Of a stretch of 64,000 nt of DNA, positions 22,342-34,069 are shown piece by piece. This DNA is from Siphonodentalium dalli (lineage: Eukaryota > Mollusca > Scaphopoda > Gadilida > Siphonodentaliidae): the NCBI GenBank assembly GCA_032622095.1, contig CP136064.1, positions 130,805,605 through 130,869,604 on the forward strand, given 5' to 3'. Below the pieces are notes generated by a model. That model did not search any database. It saw only the letters and a list, made by a program, of their open reading frames with translations, and was not told where the DNA came from. The position numbers and the translations under genes were made by a program. Within the stretch, counting starts at the first letter, position 1. The number at the start of each line of letters is the position of its first letter.

Positions 22342-23508
22342 ATGATTCGAGAACAAGAGTGTGTTATATCCACACATCGGCGTAGAGTGGCTCTTACGTC
22401 ATGGAACGCACAAGGATTTGCGAACAAATCTCAAAATACCGAATGCTTGGAACATTTGTGTAAATATGACTTTATTACAATTTGTGAGACTTGGCACAAA
22501 GATGCATCAGATATACAAATAACAGGATACCGATATATTGAAAACAGACCGAAATCTGATTCTATTAAAGGAGGGGTTGCATTTTATTGTCGTACAGAGT
22601 ACGAGAAATGGATTGAGAAAATACATCACCTAGATAATTATATTATAGCTGTTGAATTTAATGGTGGATTATTCAATTTACAATCCAAAATTGTTTTCAT
22701 ATCAGCTTACATTCCGCCCATTAACTCTTCAAGCTGGAAGACAATGGAGGAAAAAGAAAGAATATTCTCTTCTCTTAAGTTGTTGTTGAATAAATATGGG
22801 TTAAATGACATGATTATTTTAAGTGGAGACTTCAATGCGCGCACTGGGAAAATGCCAGACTATGTTACAGATGATAATGACAGATATGTTCCACTACCCG
22901 AAAACTATATAATTGATACCATATGTCCCCGCGAAAATTTGGACGGACAAATCAACTCATTCGGTAGACAACTTATATCACTTTGCAAATCTTCATCTTT
23001 GCGCATTGTAAATGGAAGGACAACCGGAGACCTTCTCGGAAACTTCACAAGTTACCAATATAATGGTTGTAGTGTCGTTGACTATATTCTAATGTCTGAA
23101 AGATATCACTCAGATATTACCAATTTTTGTGTCAAATCACCGAACGAGTATTCAGATCACATTCAACTAGCTTTGCATATAGAATATACTCCTACAAATG
23201 CACACGAACAACAAACTAAATTCACTTACGCTAAAGTTCAACATTCTTTGAAATGGACCACAGAAAGTTCTTACAAAGCTGAAAAAGGTCTGGGTACTAG
23301 GGAAATTCATAATAAGCTAATGCAATTTAGATTAGGTACCTACGAAAACAATGAAAATGGAACTGAGAACGCGATTGAAAAATTCTCATCAATTTTGACT
23401 GACATAAACGGGAAAGCATCGAAACGGATTAATTATCACAAAACACACCAGAAGAAGAAAAATAGATGGTTTGATAACAAATGCTCAAAACCCTCAAAAA
23501 TGACATGA
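22342..23508 (+). pseudogene. LINE A ORF2, APE-type endonuclease domain
   Basis: The 388-codon frame starts at an ATG. Endonuclease/exonuclease/phosphatase-fold motifs appear in order: SWNAQGF (20-26), CETW (48-51), SGDFNA (161-166), VVDYIL (245-250) and YSDH (270-273). These supply the conserved Asn, Glu, Asp, Asn and His of the nickase that opens target DNA for target-primed reverse transcription. The frame ends at a frameshift near 23490 inside the linker; the following frame continues the same protein. The domain itself looks complete, so the copy decayed fairly recently. Confidence 0.92.
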
Positions 23509-26215
23509 AAACCATTGCACATGTTATGAAAAAAAATCCATATGACAAATCATTGGTAAGCAACTTTCATGCAGCAAAAAAAGCCTATAAAAGAGAAATA
23601 AAACATAAACGCAAGTTGTTTCACCAATCGTTGCAGGATCAATTAACTTCTCTGGAAACTTGTGACCCGAGTGAATATTGGAACATTATTAAAAATATAA
23701 GAGCGACCAAGCAATCTGACTATGATAGCCTCAACCCCGACTCTGCTGCATGTCGAGTTTTTCAACGGACTATATTGTCGTGAAAATACTGATACAACAG
23801 TTTATACTTTGAGAACAGATAAGCCATTGATTGCGAATAATCTTAATAATGAAAAAATAACACAAAGCGAAATTATCGCTGCTCTGCGAGAAATTAAGAA
23901 CAAAAAATCTCCCGGCATAGATGGTATAAGAAATGAATTACTTAAAACAGTAGTTCCTATTATTATTGAAGATGTCACACGTCTCTTCAATATTATACTT
24001 AAAGACATATTACGGACTAAATCAGGTGCGAGAAACTGATTAGTTAATACGCAGACGCTATGCCAACTGTAGGAATGTAACATTCTACTCGCATCACCGA
24101 AAATCTCAAAGAACTCGACCATACCACTACATAGATATCATCGTCTAAACTACGCTTAATTGTAAATATTTACATCTCGATTCGGGACGCGACAATCGGC
24201 AATAAACTAACGCAACTTATTTCGCCATAGAGAGTCATTCCATTTAATTAATATATAATAATGACGGTGTGTGTACTGTAAATTAGGATTAATATTCGTA
24301 AAAATAACTACTTTGAGCAAGATTATTCTCCATTTCTATTTTATCACCCAACCGGAGTGTTTCACATCACTCTAAGTCTTCTCATTATCCAAAAAAATGG
24401 AGCGAATCAATACTGAAACCAATTTACAAAAAAGGCGATAGGAGTGACCCCAATAATTATCGAGCGATTGCTCTGAGTAGTGAGTAGTTCAGTAGGAAAA
24501 TTATATAACAAAATTATAAATAAGAGAATAATGAAATTCTTAGAAGAAAATAATCTGATAAGTGAAAACCAATTTGGTTTTAGAAAAAACAAGAGCACAA
24601 TAGATAGTGCTTTCATTTTGAAAACATTAATCGCTACGTATCAAACACAAACAAAACCACTCTACGCAGCGTTCATAGATTTCCGTAAAGCATTTGACTC
24701 CATAGATAGGGAAATACTATTCCAAAAAGTTAACCGCATTGGGATTACTGGTAACCTCTTACACACATTAAAGTCCATGTACAATTCGAGTTATTATATG
24801 ACGCGGACACGGGATGGGGTGGGACCTAAACAATTATCAAATATTGGAGTAAGGCAGGGATATACTGTGTCTCCCACACTATTTAATATTTTTATAGATG
24901 ACATATCGGACATTTTTGATCAGTCATGCTCGCCTGTGAATATTGGGAACACCGCCATCAATCATCTTCTTTTTGCCGATGACCTTATCTTATTATCTGA
25001 CTCACAGGACGGCTTACAAAACTGCCTGAATAATTTACAAGTATTTGTAAATAACAACAACCTTGCAATTAATACTGAAAAAAGTAAATGCATGGTATTT
25101 CGAAAAAGAAAAAACTCTAAAATTTCCCTCGTTCAAGATTGGCAATCTTCCCATTGCACTTGTTGATGAGTACGCATATTTAGGCATTAGATTATGTGCT
25201 AATGGGTCATTGAGAAAAGCACAAAATGAAGTAAGCAACAAGGGCATGCAGGCACACTATTCGCTTGTTAGGTCACTACAACAACACGATATATTCTCAA
25301 TTAATTTGTGGAACAAACTGTATGATAAACTCATTAAACCCATTACACTATATGGTTGCGAAATATGGGCCTCTGATATCAACCTCAACAATATAGATAC
25401 TGCGCCATGTGAATAGTCTCATCTCAATTTTTGCAAACGAGCACTTGGAGTAAACAGGAAAGCATCAAATCACGCGGTACGTGCTGAGCTTGGTAGATAC
25501 CCCGTTGTTTATGAAGCATTATCTCGTGCTGCTAAATATGCGTTAAAAATATCGACTGCAGACAAACATTCCCTCGTTCATAAATCAGCCACAATGTCCG
25601 ATGACCGCATAATCCCAAATAAGTGGTCCTTTAACTTTGACATTCCAAAACTCACGGAAATTATTGATAAAACTGATCAGTATTTGAAGAAAAATTAACA
25701 CACTATTTGTGATAGTTTCAAGGTTGACCATGTGTCGTGTTTCAGAAGAGATATATATAACGATGAAAAACCATCAGGTAAGAACAAATTGAGGGTGTAT
25801 AGAGAAATACTAAGTGATTACCGATTGGAGCCATATTTGGACATAGTAAAAAAATATCGAAGTAAGAAAGATCTTCAGCAAATTGCGGATTAGCAATCAT
25901 ACTCTAGAAATTTAAAAAGGGCGCCATAAACAACCGAAGATTCCTGTAGACAAGAGAATATGCAGAAAGTGTGGATTGGAAACGGAAACTGAGGAACATT
26001 TTATTTTAAAATGTCCTATTTACAAAAGCATTCGTCTCCGTTTCTTTGACGAAATAAATAAAGTAAATCACAAGTTTATTAATATGACTGATGCCCAAAA
26101 ATTCATTTTCATACTGCGAAATGACAAAACAGAAACGTGCAATATCATCTGTAACATGGTCCGTCTCTTTTTCCACAAAAGGTCTGAAACACCAGATTTT
26201 CAACAACAAACATGA
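23481..26215 (+). pseudogene. LINE A ORF2, linker, reverse transcriptase and C-terminal region (broken)
   Basis: Translated in several frames. It shows the linker (23481-23740), then KKSPGIDGIRNELLK (RT block 1-2), an interruption at about 23999-24376, then KWSESILKPIYKKGDRSDP, NQFGFRKNKST, FIDFRKAFDSIDR, IGVRQGYTVSPTLFNIFIDD and the catalytic HLLFADDLILL. After a frameshift near 25110 come LPIALVDEYAYLGI, LYGCEIWAS and NRKASNHAVRAELGRYP. A CRKCGLETETEEHFILKCP end (about 25960) resembles the C-terminal zinc-binding motif of many LINEs. At least three frameshifts and an in-frame stop (about 25414) exclude function. Confidence 0.9.
23999..24376 (+). mobile_element. Small interspersed element inserted in LINE A reverse transcriptase
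   Basis: Host coding sequence stops after LFNIILK and resumes with HYPKKWSES. The 378-bp insert begins aaagacatatta and ends gtttcacatcactctaag. Its first half (about 130 bp) matches 21687-21797 and 26570-26705; its second half matches 26345-26570 and, at its end, 28210-28275. No coding sequence. Target-site duplication is not clear; TTAA or TA at the cttaaag junction is possible. Confidence 0.75.
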
Positions 26216-26350
26216 AATGTTTTCCATTTTAATTCTGATTACAATTGTGTATACTTATTGTATCATATATATATTTATTGTTATTTATGCTGTGACATCG
26301 GCCCCGTGTGGGTGTAATTGTCAATAAACTTATCTTATCTTATCTTATCT

Positions 26351-26705
26351 CGATTCAGGACGCAAATATCGGCGATAATCTAACACACATGATTTTCACA
26401 CACATGATTTTCCCCATCGAGAGTCATTGTATTTATTCAATAAATAAGAATGACGGTGTGTATCGTCAATTTGGATTAATATTCATAACAAATAACTACT
26501 TTGAGCCAGATTATTCTCAATTTCTATTTGATCACCCTGTCTGTGTGTTTTACATCACTTTAAAGGTATATTGTGGACTTGTTCGGGTGCGTGAAACTGA
26601 TCAGTTAGTATTCTGGAGATATGCCAACTGGAGGAATGTAGCATTCTACTAACACCGCCTAAAAGTTCAAGCAAATCGACCGTACCACTCCATAGAAAAC
26701 TCCGG
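26351..26705 (+). repeat. Copy of the same small element, halves in opposite order
   Basis: Directly after the LINE A tail come the second half (ctcgattc(a/g)ggacg ... tttacatcactttaaa) and then the first half (ggtatattgtggacttgttc ... accactccatagaaaa). This is permuted relative to the insert at 23999. The permutation is easiest to explain if the element exists in tandem or circular form. Confidence 0.7.
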
Positions 26706-26802
26706 ACAGATCCAACTCGTTTATATATATAGATGACAAGCAGTCACAGCACTATACCAGCCTTGGATACTTTCGGTCTTGTGAGAGATCATCTGAGTTG
26801 AA

Positions 26803-26824
26803 AGATAGATAGATAGATAGATAT
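26803..26824 (+). repeat. (GATA)n microsatellite: 3' tail of a minus-strand LINE
   Basis: On the minus strand this reads (tatc)n directly after the LINE 3' untranslated region, as expected for a tetranucleotide-tailed LINE. Confidence 0.85.
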
Positions 26825-27420
26825 TTTAATTTCACTCAGATCGTCATAGAATAGTCATAATTGAGACATAATTAGTACAGAATGTTCAATGCAGTAGAAT
26901 GTTGCGCATGCGATACAATTTAAGTAGAAGGGGGCAGACTAACTCGAAAGATATATAAACATATGGTAATATCGAGGGTGGAGTGGTCAATGGAGGCGGT
27001 CGTGTGAGGTGGTAAAGAATTATGAGATAAGCCGGTAAATTTTGCCTCAGGGGGGGTCCCATGATACGCTGGGCTTCGCGCAGGAAGTTTGCGATATTAG
27101 TTATCGTTTTTCTATGTGTTGTCGTGAAGAGTGCGTTTAATTTGTATGTGTTTGGCCGAGTATAATAGAACGGTTTCAAATATTTTTTTCTAATATCTAC
27201 AAGACTCTGACATTTCAGTACAATGTGATATTCGTCGCCTAGCACTTGGTTGCATAACGTGCATTTTCTGTTGGAATAGCTTTTTTTGTACCATGATCCG
27301 GTTTCAACAGGTAGTCTGTGATTTCTGGTTCTAAATTTAGTTAGGCGTGCACATGCAAATAATTCACTGATTAGATTGATGCACTGATGACAGATATGTT
27401 CTACCCATTCACATAGTCAC
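26825..27420 (-). pseudogene. 5'-truncated LINE, C-terminal region
   Basis: The minus-strand frame reads EWVEHICHQCINLISELF, then FRTRNHRLPVETGSW, then RKCTLCNQVLGDEYHIVLKC, followed by about 110 residues to a stop at 26886. The C-x2-C-x7-H-x4-C pattern is the C-terminal zinc-binding end of CR1/L2- or RTE-like LINEs. It differs from LINE A and LINE B, so it is a third family. The (tatc)n tail marks a normal 3' end, and the missing endonuclease and reverse transcriptase mark typical 5' truncation. Confidence 0.8.
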
Positions 27421-27726
27421 ATTAATGTTTGAGACAGTTGTTCGCTCTTTTTCCATGCACACAATGATCTAGGCATTAGTTGCATCAGGACAAGTTTACT
27501 TATATATGCAAACTTAGGTCTTTGTACAGGATACACTCAATTCCATAAGTTCTAACCATTTCCCGATTAGTCTGTCAACCAGCCCATTATCTAGCATTAT
27601 GCCTTAACACTTTTGTTACACTATACTGGAGCAACCTCTGTTATAATAAATGACAAACGGTCACTATGCCATACTTGGATATTTTAGGTGTTGTGAGTAA
27701 CAGATCACATGAGTTGATAGACATGC
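27421..27726. other. Probable decayed LINE sequence
   Basis: Continues the minus-strand LINE direction for at least 80 bp without an open frame, then becomes unrecognisable. Confidence 0.35.
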
Positions 27727-27880
27727 AAATATTTCACTGATTGGCTTGATGCACTGATGAACAGTGTGATGACAGTTATATTCTAGCCATTGATAGTCAC
27801 ATTAATGTTTGAGGCAGTTGCTCTTTTTTCATGCACACAATGATCTTGGCTTTAGTTACATCAAGACAAGTTTATATATT
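27727..27880 (-). repeat. Second copy of the LINE C-terminal segment
   Basis: 'tcactgatt(g/a)g(a/c)ttgatgcactgatga', 'gtcacattaatgtttgag' and 'catgcacacaatgatct' repeat those at about 27361-27505 in the same order. Either a local duplication or a second truncated insertion. Confidence 0.7.
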
Positions 27881-29984
27881 TCAGTTTTACATTTTTCGAA
27901 GCTTCTTTCCGAAGGGTGTCGGGAAGGAATTTTTTCACTCCACCGCCCCAAATGCAACATGCCATATAGCTTAATGTCATCTCTCCTAAGGCCCATATGA
28001 GGTCACAGTAACATAAATATGGTGTTTTTGCAGTTATAAATTCCTATGATATGATTTAAACTGTTACAAATGTCATATAAGGGCACAAAAGGTCTTTAGT
28101 AAAAAAAATTGCATGAGGGTGTAAAAAACGCGTGTTTTGCCCCTCGGGCCACCCACCACCCGGCATACCTTCCTGCAAATGTTTTACTACCCCCCCCCCC
28201 CGACCCCCCTACTGTTAGCAATATATTCTCCATTTCTATTTCATCACCCTACCTGAGTGTTTCACATCACTTTAAGGTTGTGTGCGTCTGTCGTCATGTC
28301 CGATCACAAGATAATTGATTTCAATTCGGGTATTTCATGTATTTGCAGCTTATCCCGATAATTCGCTCGTAATAACCATAGCGGTGTCTTGCAAGGACAT
28401 GACACACGTCACAGAGTTGTCATAATGACTACTTCTACCGACCTGTTGACTCAGTTTTTGTGTCCAAATACTCTTTTGCTAAATAACAAAATCATAATAA
28501 AGGCATTGACCAAACATGCCAGATCACAGATTATTATAGCCGAGTGTTCTGGTGAGCGTTATGTTAATACCACCCAAAATATAACATTTTTGGATTGGTT
28601 GATTTTGAGTTGTTGGATATTTCCTAGCCCCAGAACTCAATAGTAAAACAAAATTAGACATACTTAAAATTGGAATTGTGTATAATATGAACCCAATATT
28701 TTCACTGGGGCCTTATTTTTCGTAGAAACTCACCAGGACTGGAACGAAAAGAAGCAGCTATAGATGCCACACCTTTTCGTTTCCAAGTATGGTGAAGTTG
28801 CGCAATATCATTTGACTCAGCATGAGTTTGATACAAATTTGCAGTATGATTGCCGGGACAAAGAACCTTTGATAATCTACGTTGTATACCAGATAGTTAT
28901 AATTGCGTCGATCATTTTGTCAATGCAAACACGTACTTGCAGCAGTAGTTTTTCACTTCCATGTTTTAATCAACAATTGCAATATGTTTGCCCAAAAATG
29001 TGTGGTTAATCAACTTAATATTGCCTCGAAAATGTCCGAAACAACTCCAACTGGCCCGAACATTTTTCACCAAAAGTTTCGTCTCACTTTACTTAGGACG
29101 TAATTATACCCATTGTCATTTGCCACATTTCCCAAACTTTTCTCGACCGACCAGAGCGAAAATTGAATTTCGACCCACTTTTCGGACTCGACCCAAAACA
29201 ATTTCGGCCCAAAAAGTTTGGCCCATGTCCCAATTATAAGTTTGGGGTAATTTACCGCCATCCTCGAACTTTCCCGAATATGGAATAAGGAATGCAATGT
29301 TATGACGCAATTCACACTGCTTGTTCTGGCCTGTTGTTTATTTTTTGTGGGTCTTGCAGAAATAAAGGCATATGGTTTCCGTACAACACAGCCATACTGT
29401 TAAGAAAAGTTTCCCTCGATCGCTATCGATCTCTCAGACATTCATTTTTTGCTGTATTTAGAACATTTGAATTGAAGTTCAGACCATATATCTATATATA
29501 TCATCGATACGATTTATGTAAAGTCGTGAAGTTATCAAGACCGAGAAAAACAACTGAGATTTCTTAGTATATAGCAGCAGAGCCAATACCATTGTTAATT
29601 CAGCAGAACACGCTAACTACATGTACGTCTGATGCAGATGTGGCCAGTCTGGATTCCTCTGTGCATAACTAAAGGGAGATACATGCACTTATATGGGTTA
29701 ATGGGTAGTTGGTAACAGAAGAAACAAGAATAGCATTTCGTGCGAAAGAGCAATTGGGGTTGCCGCGTTATAGATGCAAATATGGCCCCCAGATATACAC
29801 GATATTGATCAGAACTGCTCGCGAATGCTCATGAGTCAAAAGATTATATGCTTCTCAGCGAAGTCCCGTATGACTTGGAGATATCGGCTGGCTCTGGCTA
29901 GCGAATTATAGGAATTGCATTAGTGTCACCTCAGGTCTAGTTGGTCTGTTTTTGAGCTCTTTATGTTCCATTTTAATTAAAGTC
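27881..29984. other. No recognised gene; two repeat fragments
   Basis: A 12-base C tract at 28190-28201 belongs to the reverse-complement copy of the 5221-5262 repeat. Sequence at 28210-28275 (ttctccatttctatttcatc ... cacatcactttaa) matches the end of the small element at 23999-24376. Nothing else recognised. Confidence 0.45.
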
Positions 29985-30399
29985 GTTCATCACATTGACA
30001 TGTTGGAAGGCCGCGATGGTACTATAATTCCATCGTGTATCTCGTTACGTCCGTCATCATCAAAGCATTTCATTTGAAACTCATTCCATAGTTTAAACAT
30101 ATTTATTTGTCTGATTTCAATAACACATATAGGAAATGATACATACATTTTTATATAGACAATGGGATTGGAGGACAAGTGCTTACTCACTTATGAGTAC
30201 CTCCTCTCCCATTTGCTATTACACTGAAAAATAAATCAAGAATAATGGTATTGCAACATGACTACCAAAGGCAAGTTGAACTTATATACATGTACATATC
30301 ACCGGTCGTTTCCCGCCCCCGAGTCAGTCTTTTGTTTATACATGAATTACTTGGAAGTCGTCTTTGATTGAGTCATTTGCTGGCTTGTATATGTATTTG

Positions 30400-32498
30400 C
30401 TAGACTTGGTCAATAGCATCTAGTTTTGTCTCACGGATGAATGATTGTACAGCTAAGAAAATTTTTTCATTGTCGCAATCGGGTAGAGCAGGGTCTCCAA
30501 ATAGCAGAATTTTTAGTGAGTAAATATTATAAGGAAGTAATTTATTCAATAGGCGAATTCTTGGGATCGAATGTAGGCAACAATCAAAGAAATAATGGAA
30601 GGCATTTTCTTCTCCATTTCCACATGAGCAGTCTTTGCAACTTGCAATGTAATTTTGAACCTTATCTGATAAGAGGTTGCTACATTCACATCGTAATCTG
30701 CAGTGATATATATTTTCAGTCCGCTTTCCTACATTGTAATATTTGGGGGGTTTGGGTATTTCTGGTTTAAATGTGTTTAGATAACATTGTAGGTTAAGAT
30801 CTCGAGTCTTAGTTTTGGTTGCATTCCAATTTTTTACACACGTGGGCATGAATGTTGACTCCATTCTTTTTGTATTAGGTTTAAAATGTATAAAGTTTGA
30901 TGCAAATCTAGTATCGTGGTCGCTTATATCGGAGAATTTTGGGGGAAGTAAGTCAACTAAATATTTGGGCACTTTGTGATTGACAATGTTATGAAAAAGT
31001 GAAAGTCTTTTTGTTTGTCTTCTTTCTGAAAGTGTTTCCCAACCCATTTCGGTTAGTATTCGTTTGCGAGGTACAGATCTCGTACAGCCACTTATAATGC
31101 GTGCGGCTTCATATTCTACATCATCTAGTTGTTTGAGTAACTTGTCTGGTGCTCCAGCCCAGACACTACTTGCATATTCCATGATTGGGCGTACGTGTGA
31201 CAAATAGAGGATTTCAAGAGTTTTGCGGTTTAAAAGATACTTGAGTCTTCGTAGTTGGGATAATTTAGCATAAGCTCTGGCACATACATTTTCTATATAA
31301 CTGTCCCATGTTAAGTCGTCATCTATTTCCATGCCTAGATGCCTGTGCTGTTTAGAGTAATCAAGTCTCAATCCATCAAAGGTTATGAGCGGTCTCTCAA
31401 GGTTTTGAGAACTTGTGAAAAATAGTAATTTTGTCTTAGAATTATTAAATTTAACTATCCATGTGTCCGCCCACTTTCTTATTTTCTCCATGTCGTTATT
31501 TACACTATGTTCAAGGCTTTGTATGTCCCTATCGGATTTTATGAGGCATGTGTCATCGGCGTATAGTCTGGTTTGTGATTCTATGTTGTCAGCAATATCG
31601 TTTATATAGATTAAAAATAGCAGCGGGCCGACTACGGACCCCTGGGGGACCCCTGCTGTTACTGGCGAATATTTAGAAAAGCTAGAATTTATTTGCACCC
31701 TTTGTTGCCGTCCGTCAAGATAATTTGTGAACCATTTATGCAAGTTGTCTGTTATTCCATAGTGTTTTAATTTGTGTAACAGACCTTGGTGCCATACTTT
31801 GTCAAACGCTTTCGAGATGTCACAGAAAACAGCACACGTGCTTTGTTCATTGTCTACAGCGTGGTGTATTCTATGAAAAATTTCAACAAGTTGGAGTTCG
31901 GTACTGTGGCCTGGTATAAAACCGGATTGGTATTTATATAGTAAGTTGTTTGTATTTAAATGATTAAAGACTTTGTTGAATACCACTTTTTCTAATATTT
32001 TACCAATACAGCTTATTAGTGAGATGGGGCGATAGTTATTTGGATCACTGCGGTCACCATTTTTAAATATTGGTATTATGTTTGCTCTTTTCCATGCCAC
32101 AGGGAAACAACAGCTCTTAAAAGATTTATTAAAAATATAATATAAGGGTTTACTGATGGAGCTGCATGTTTCCCTGAGCAATTTATTGTTTATCCCATCA
32201 GGACCGTTTGCCTTCTTAACAGGAAGGCATTTTAGAATGTCAAATATTTCTTTCTCATTTGTTTTAATTTCTTTTAAAAACTTATTGGTTCTATCTGCAA
32301 AGGTCGGGGGCTCCATTTTATTGGTTTCTAGTGTGCCATGTTTAGTGAATATCTCATTGAGGAGTTCTGCCTTTTGAATCTCATCTTCAATATCCGTATT
32401 ACCTGATTTCAGTATAGGTATTGTATTGTCGGTCGAAAAATTGTTGAGAAGTTGTTTTACAGTGTGCCAGAATTGTTTTGGTTTAGTATTCACACTTA
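30400..32498 (-). pseudogene. LINE B ORF2, reverse transcriptase and C-terminal part
   Basis: Open to a stop at 30400 (728 codons if begun at the ATG at 32586, which lies inside the insert; the first 29 codons are insert-derived). In that numbering: KKANGPDGINNKLLR (about 124-138), WKRANIIPIFKNGDRSDPNN (165-184), SGFIPGHSTELQLVE (221-235), FCDISKAFDKVW (254-265), AGVPQGSVVGPLLFLIYIND (311-330) and catalytic YADD (342-345). A C-terminal cysteine/histidine cluster (CSCG ... E ... H ... C) follows. The GHSTELQL and PQGSVVGPLLF signature is CR1/L2-like. The enzyme copies element RNA into DNA at the nicked target. The domain appears complete but is cut off from its endonuclease. Confidence 0.93.
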
Positions 32499-34069
32499 AC
32501 CCTTTGAACCCGTAACAACGATATTTAGGTGCAAACGAACCGTGACTATATCCCGTAACACCGATATTTCGGTGCAGCGACGACATGATTCGGTAGCAAA
32601 TTTATATATAGTATAACGAGCGTCTGACCCACTGATTTATATTTAAATTGCCCCAACATATGTCAGCGGCGCCCATGGTGCGTATGGAATGGTTGACCGC
32701 TAGTATCGGGTAGAAATATATGCGCATGCGCACAGCATATAATCTACAAAAACATACGATATTTTAAGCGAACTGTGTCGCTATTTTTACGGCATATAAT
32801 TTCGTGTTCCCCGTGTATGTACAGAACAGACATAATTTAGACACACAATTTCAGTTTAAATTACCCTCGCGTATATTAACCAGTGTTCTGCTACATATGG
32901 GGAAGGGTCTATCGCATATGAAGTTGATTTATTCGCGCATGCGCAGACTAGCACAATGACAAATAAATGGTTTATAACGTACTTATACACGACATACCCA
33001 CTAATATATATATTTAAATTGGCCTATTGAAGTCAGCGCTGGCAAAGCTTAGGTGTCTATATGGATTGGCTGCCCGCTAGAAACGGCTAGGAAAATATGC
33101 GCATGGGCGCAGGCTATAATTCATTTTTTTAAATGCGTTTAAGTGAAATGTGGCGCTGTATATGACATTTTGTTGCATGTTTCCCATGTTTGTACAGTAG
33201 ACACAATCTAGACAGCTTACTTGAACAATGGGGCCACGATATGCTACGGGAAATTACGTTGTTTCTGGTCTCTGTAATGTCAGTCTCTGTTGTGCCACAT
33301 GCAGCAAAAAGTCTATCGCATATCAAGTTGACTTACTCGCGCATGGTCAGGCATGTCTTAATTTCACATTAGGATATTGGTTGCATCGAAACGCAATTCG
33401 CTGATGTATAATTATAACGTTATAAGCTAGATATCGTTTATCCTGCAAATTTCAGGTAGTTGCCTAGTAACCGTTTCTAAGGCGAGATCGGGTGGCAAAG
33501 TATCCCGATCTTACAATGATCAGTGGTCCGTGCATGTATATATCATGCCTGCACAGTTTCAGGTAGGTGTCCCCTTTCAACATAACCAACACCATGCGAC
33601 TAGACACTGTCTAAATTAAGGCAAAACATACCACTGAATGGTTAGTGCAATTATGTCATTCGATCAGTTGTGGTATTTGCTTAGCAACCGTTGCTACCCT
33701 TAAATGGGATATTTGGTTCACTATTCTGGTCGGGTATATCTCAAATTTCACGTTAGGGTGGTACCTGCATCAAAAAACGCAATCACTTAGGTTGAATTAC
33801 GACGCTATAAGCTATATTTACATTTTCCAGTCAATTCCGGGTAGTTGCCTAGCAACCGTTACCAAGGAGTTGCCGCGAGGCAAAGTCTCGCGATCTTATA
33901 ATGATCGCTGATCCATGGGGGACAAACCTGTAAAGTTTCAGACCGGTGTCGCAATTTGAACATAATCAACACCATGCCACTAGACACTGTCTAATTTAAG
34001 CGGACATACCACTGGGAGCCCCGGGTCAGGGTGTCGATCACTGTGGGGCGCCAGGGTTCAAAGGGTTAA
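32496..34069. mobile_element. piggyBac-type non-autonomous element (MITE-like), 1,566 bp plus TTAA duplications
   Basis: TTAA at 32496-32499 and 34066-34069 flanks perfect 12-bp inverted ends CCCTTTGAACCC (32500-32511 and 34054-34065). A TTAA target and CCC-starting ends are the hallmarks of piggyBac transposons. No transposase is present, so mobility would need an enzyme in trans. The left end holds two sub-repeats (cgtaac(a)ac(c)gatattt(a/c)ggtgca). The interior consists of diverged duplicated blocks of roughly 300 bp. Removing the element plus one TTAA rejoins LINE B ORF2 in frame. Confidence 0.93.

Larger units (their letters stand above)
21798..26350 (+). mobile_element. LINE A: decayed APE-type non-LTR retrotransposon
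   Basis: Plus-strand order: possible end of ORF1 (about 21798-22052), APE endonuclease (22342-23508), linker, reverse transcriptase in two pieces around a foreign insert (23722-23998 and about 24383-25166), C-terminal region, a zinc-knuckle-like end (about 25960-26215) and a 3' end at 26325-26350 of aataaactta followed by tandem tctta. Frameshifts near 23490, 23740 and 25110 and a stop at about 25414 break the frame, so it is dead. The FADD-type reverse transcriptase and C-terminal blocks match the 10160-10503 fragment. I do not assign a clade firmly. Confidence 0.9.

Noticed and set aside
32584-32586. ATG at 32586 as the natural start of the LINE reverse transcriptase
   Set aside because: It lies inside the inserted piggyBac-type element; the LINE frame originally continued from the endonuclease half.
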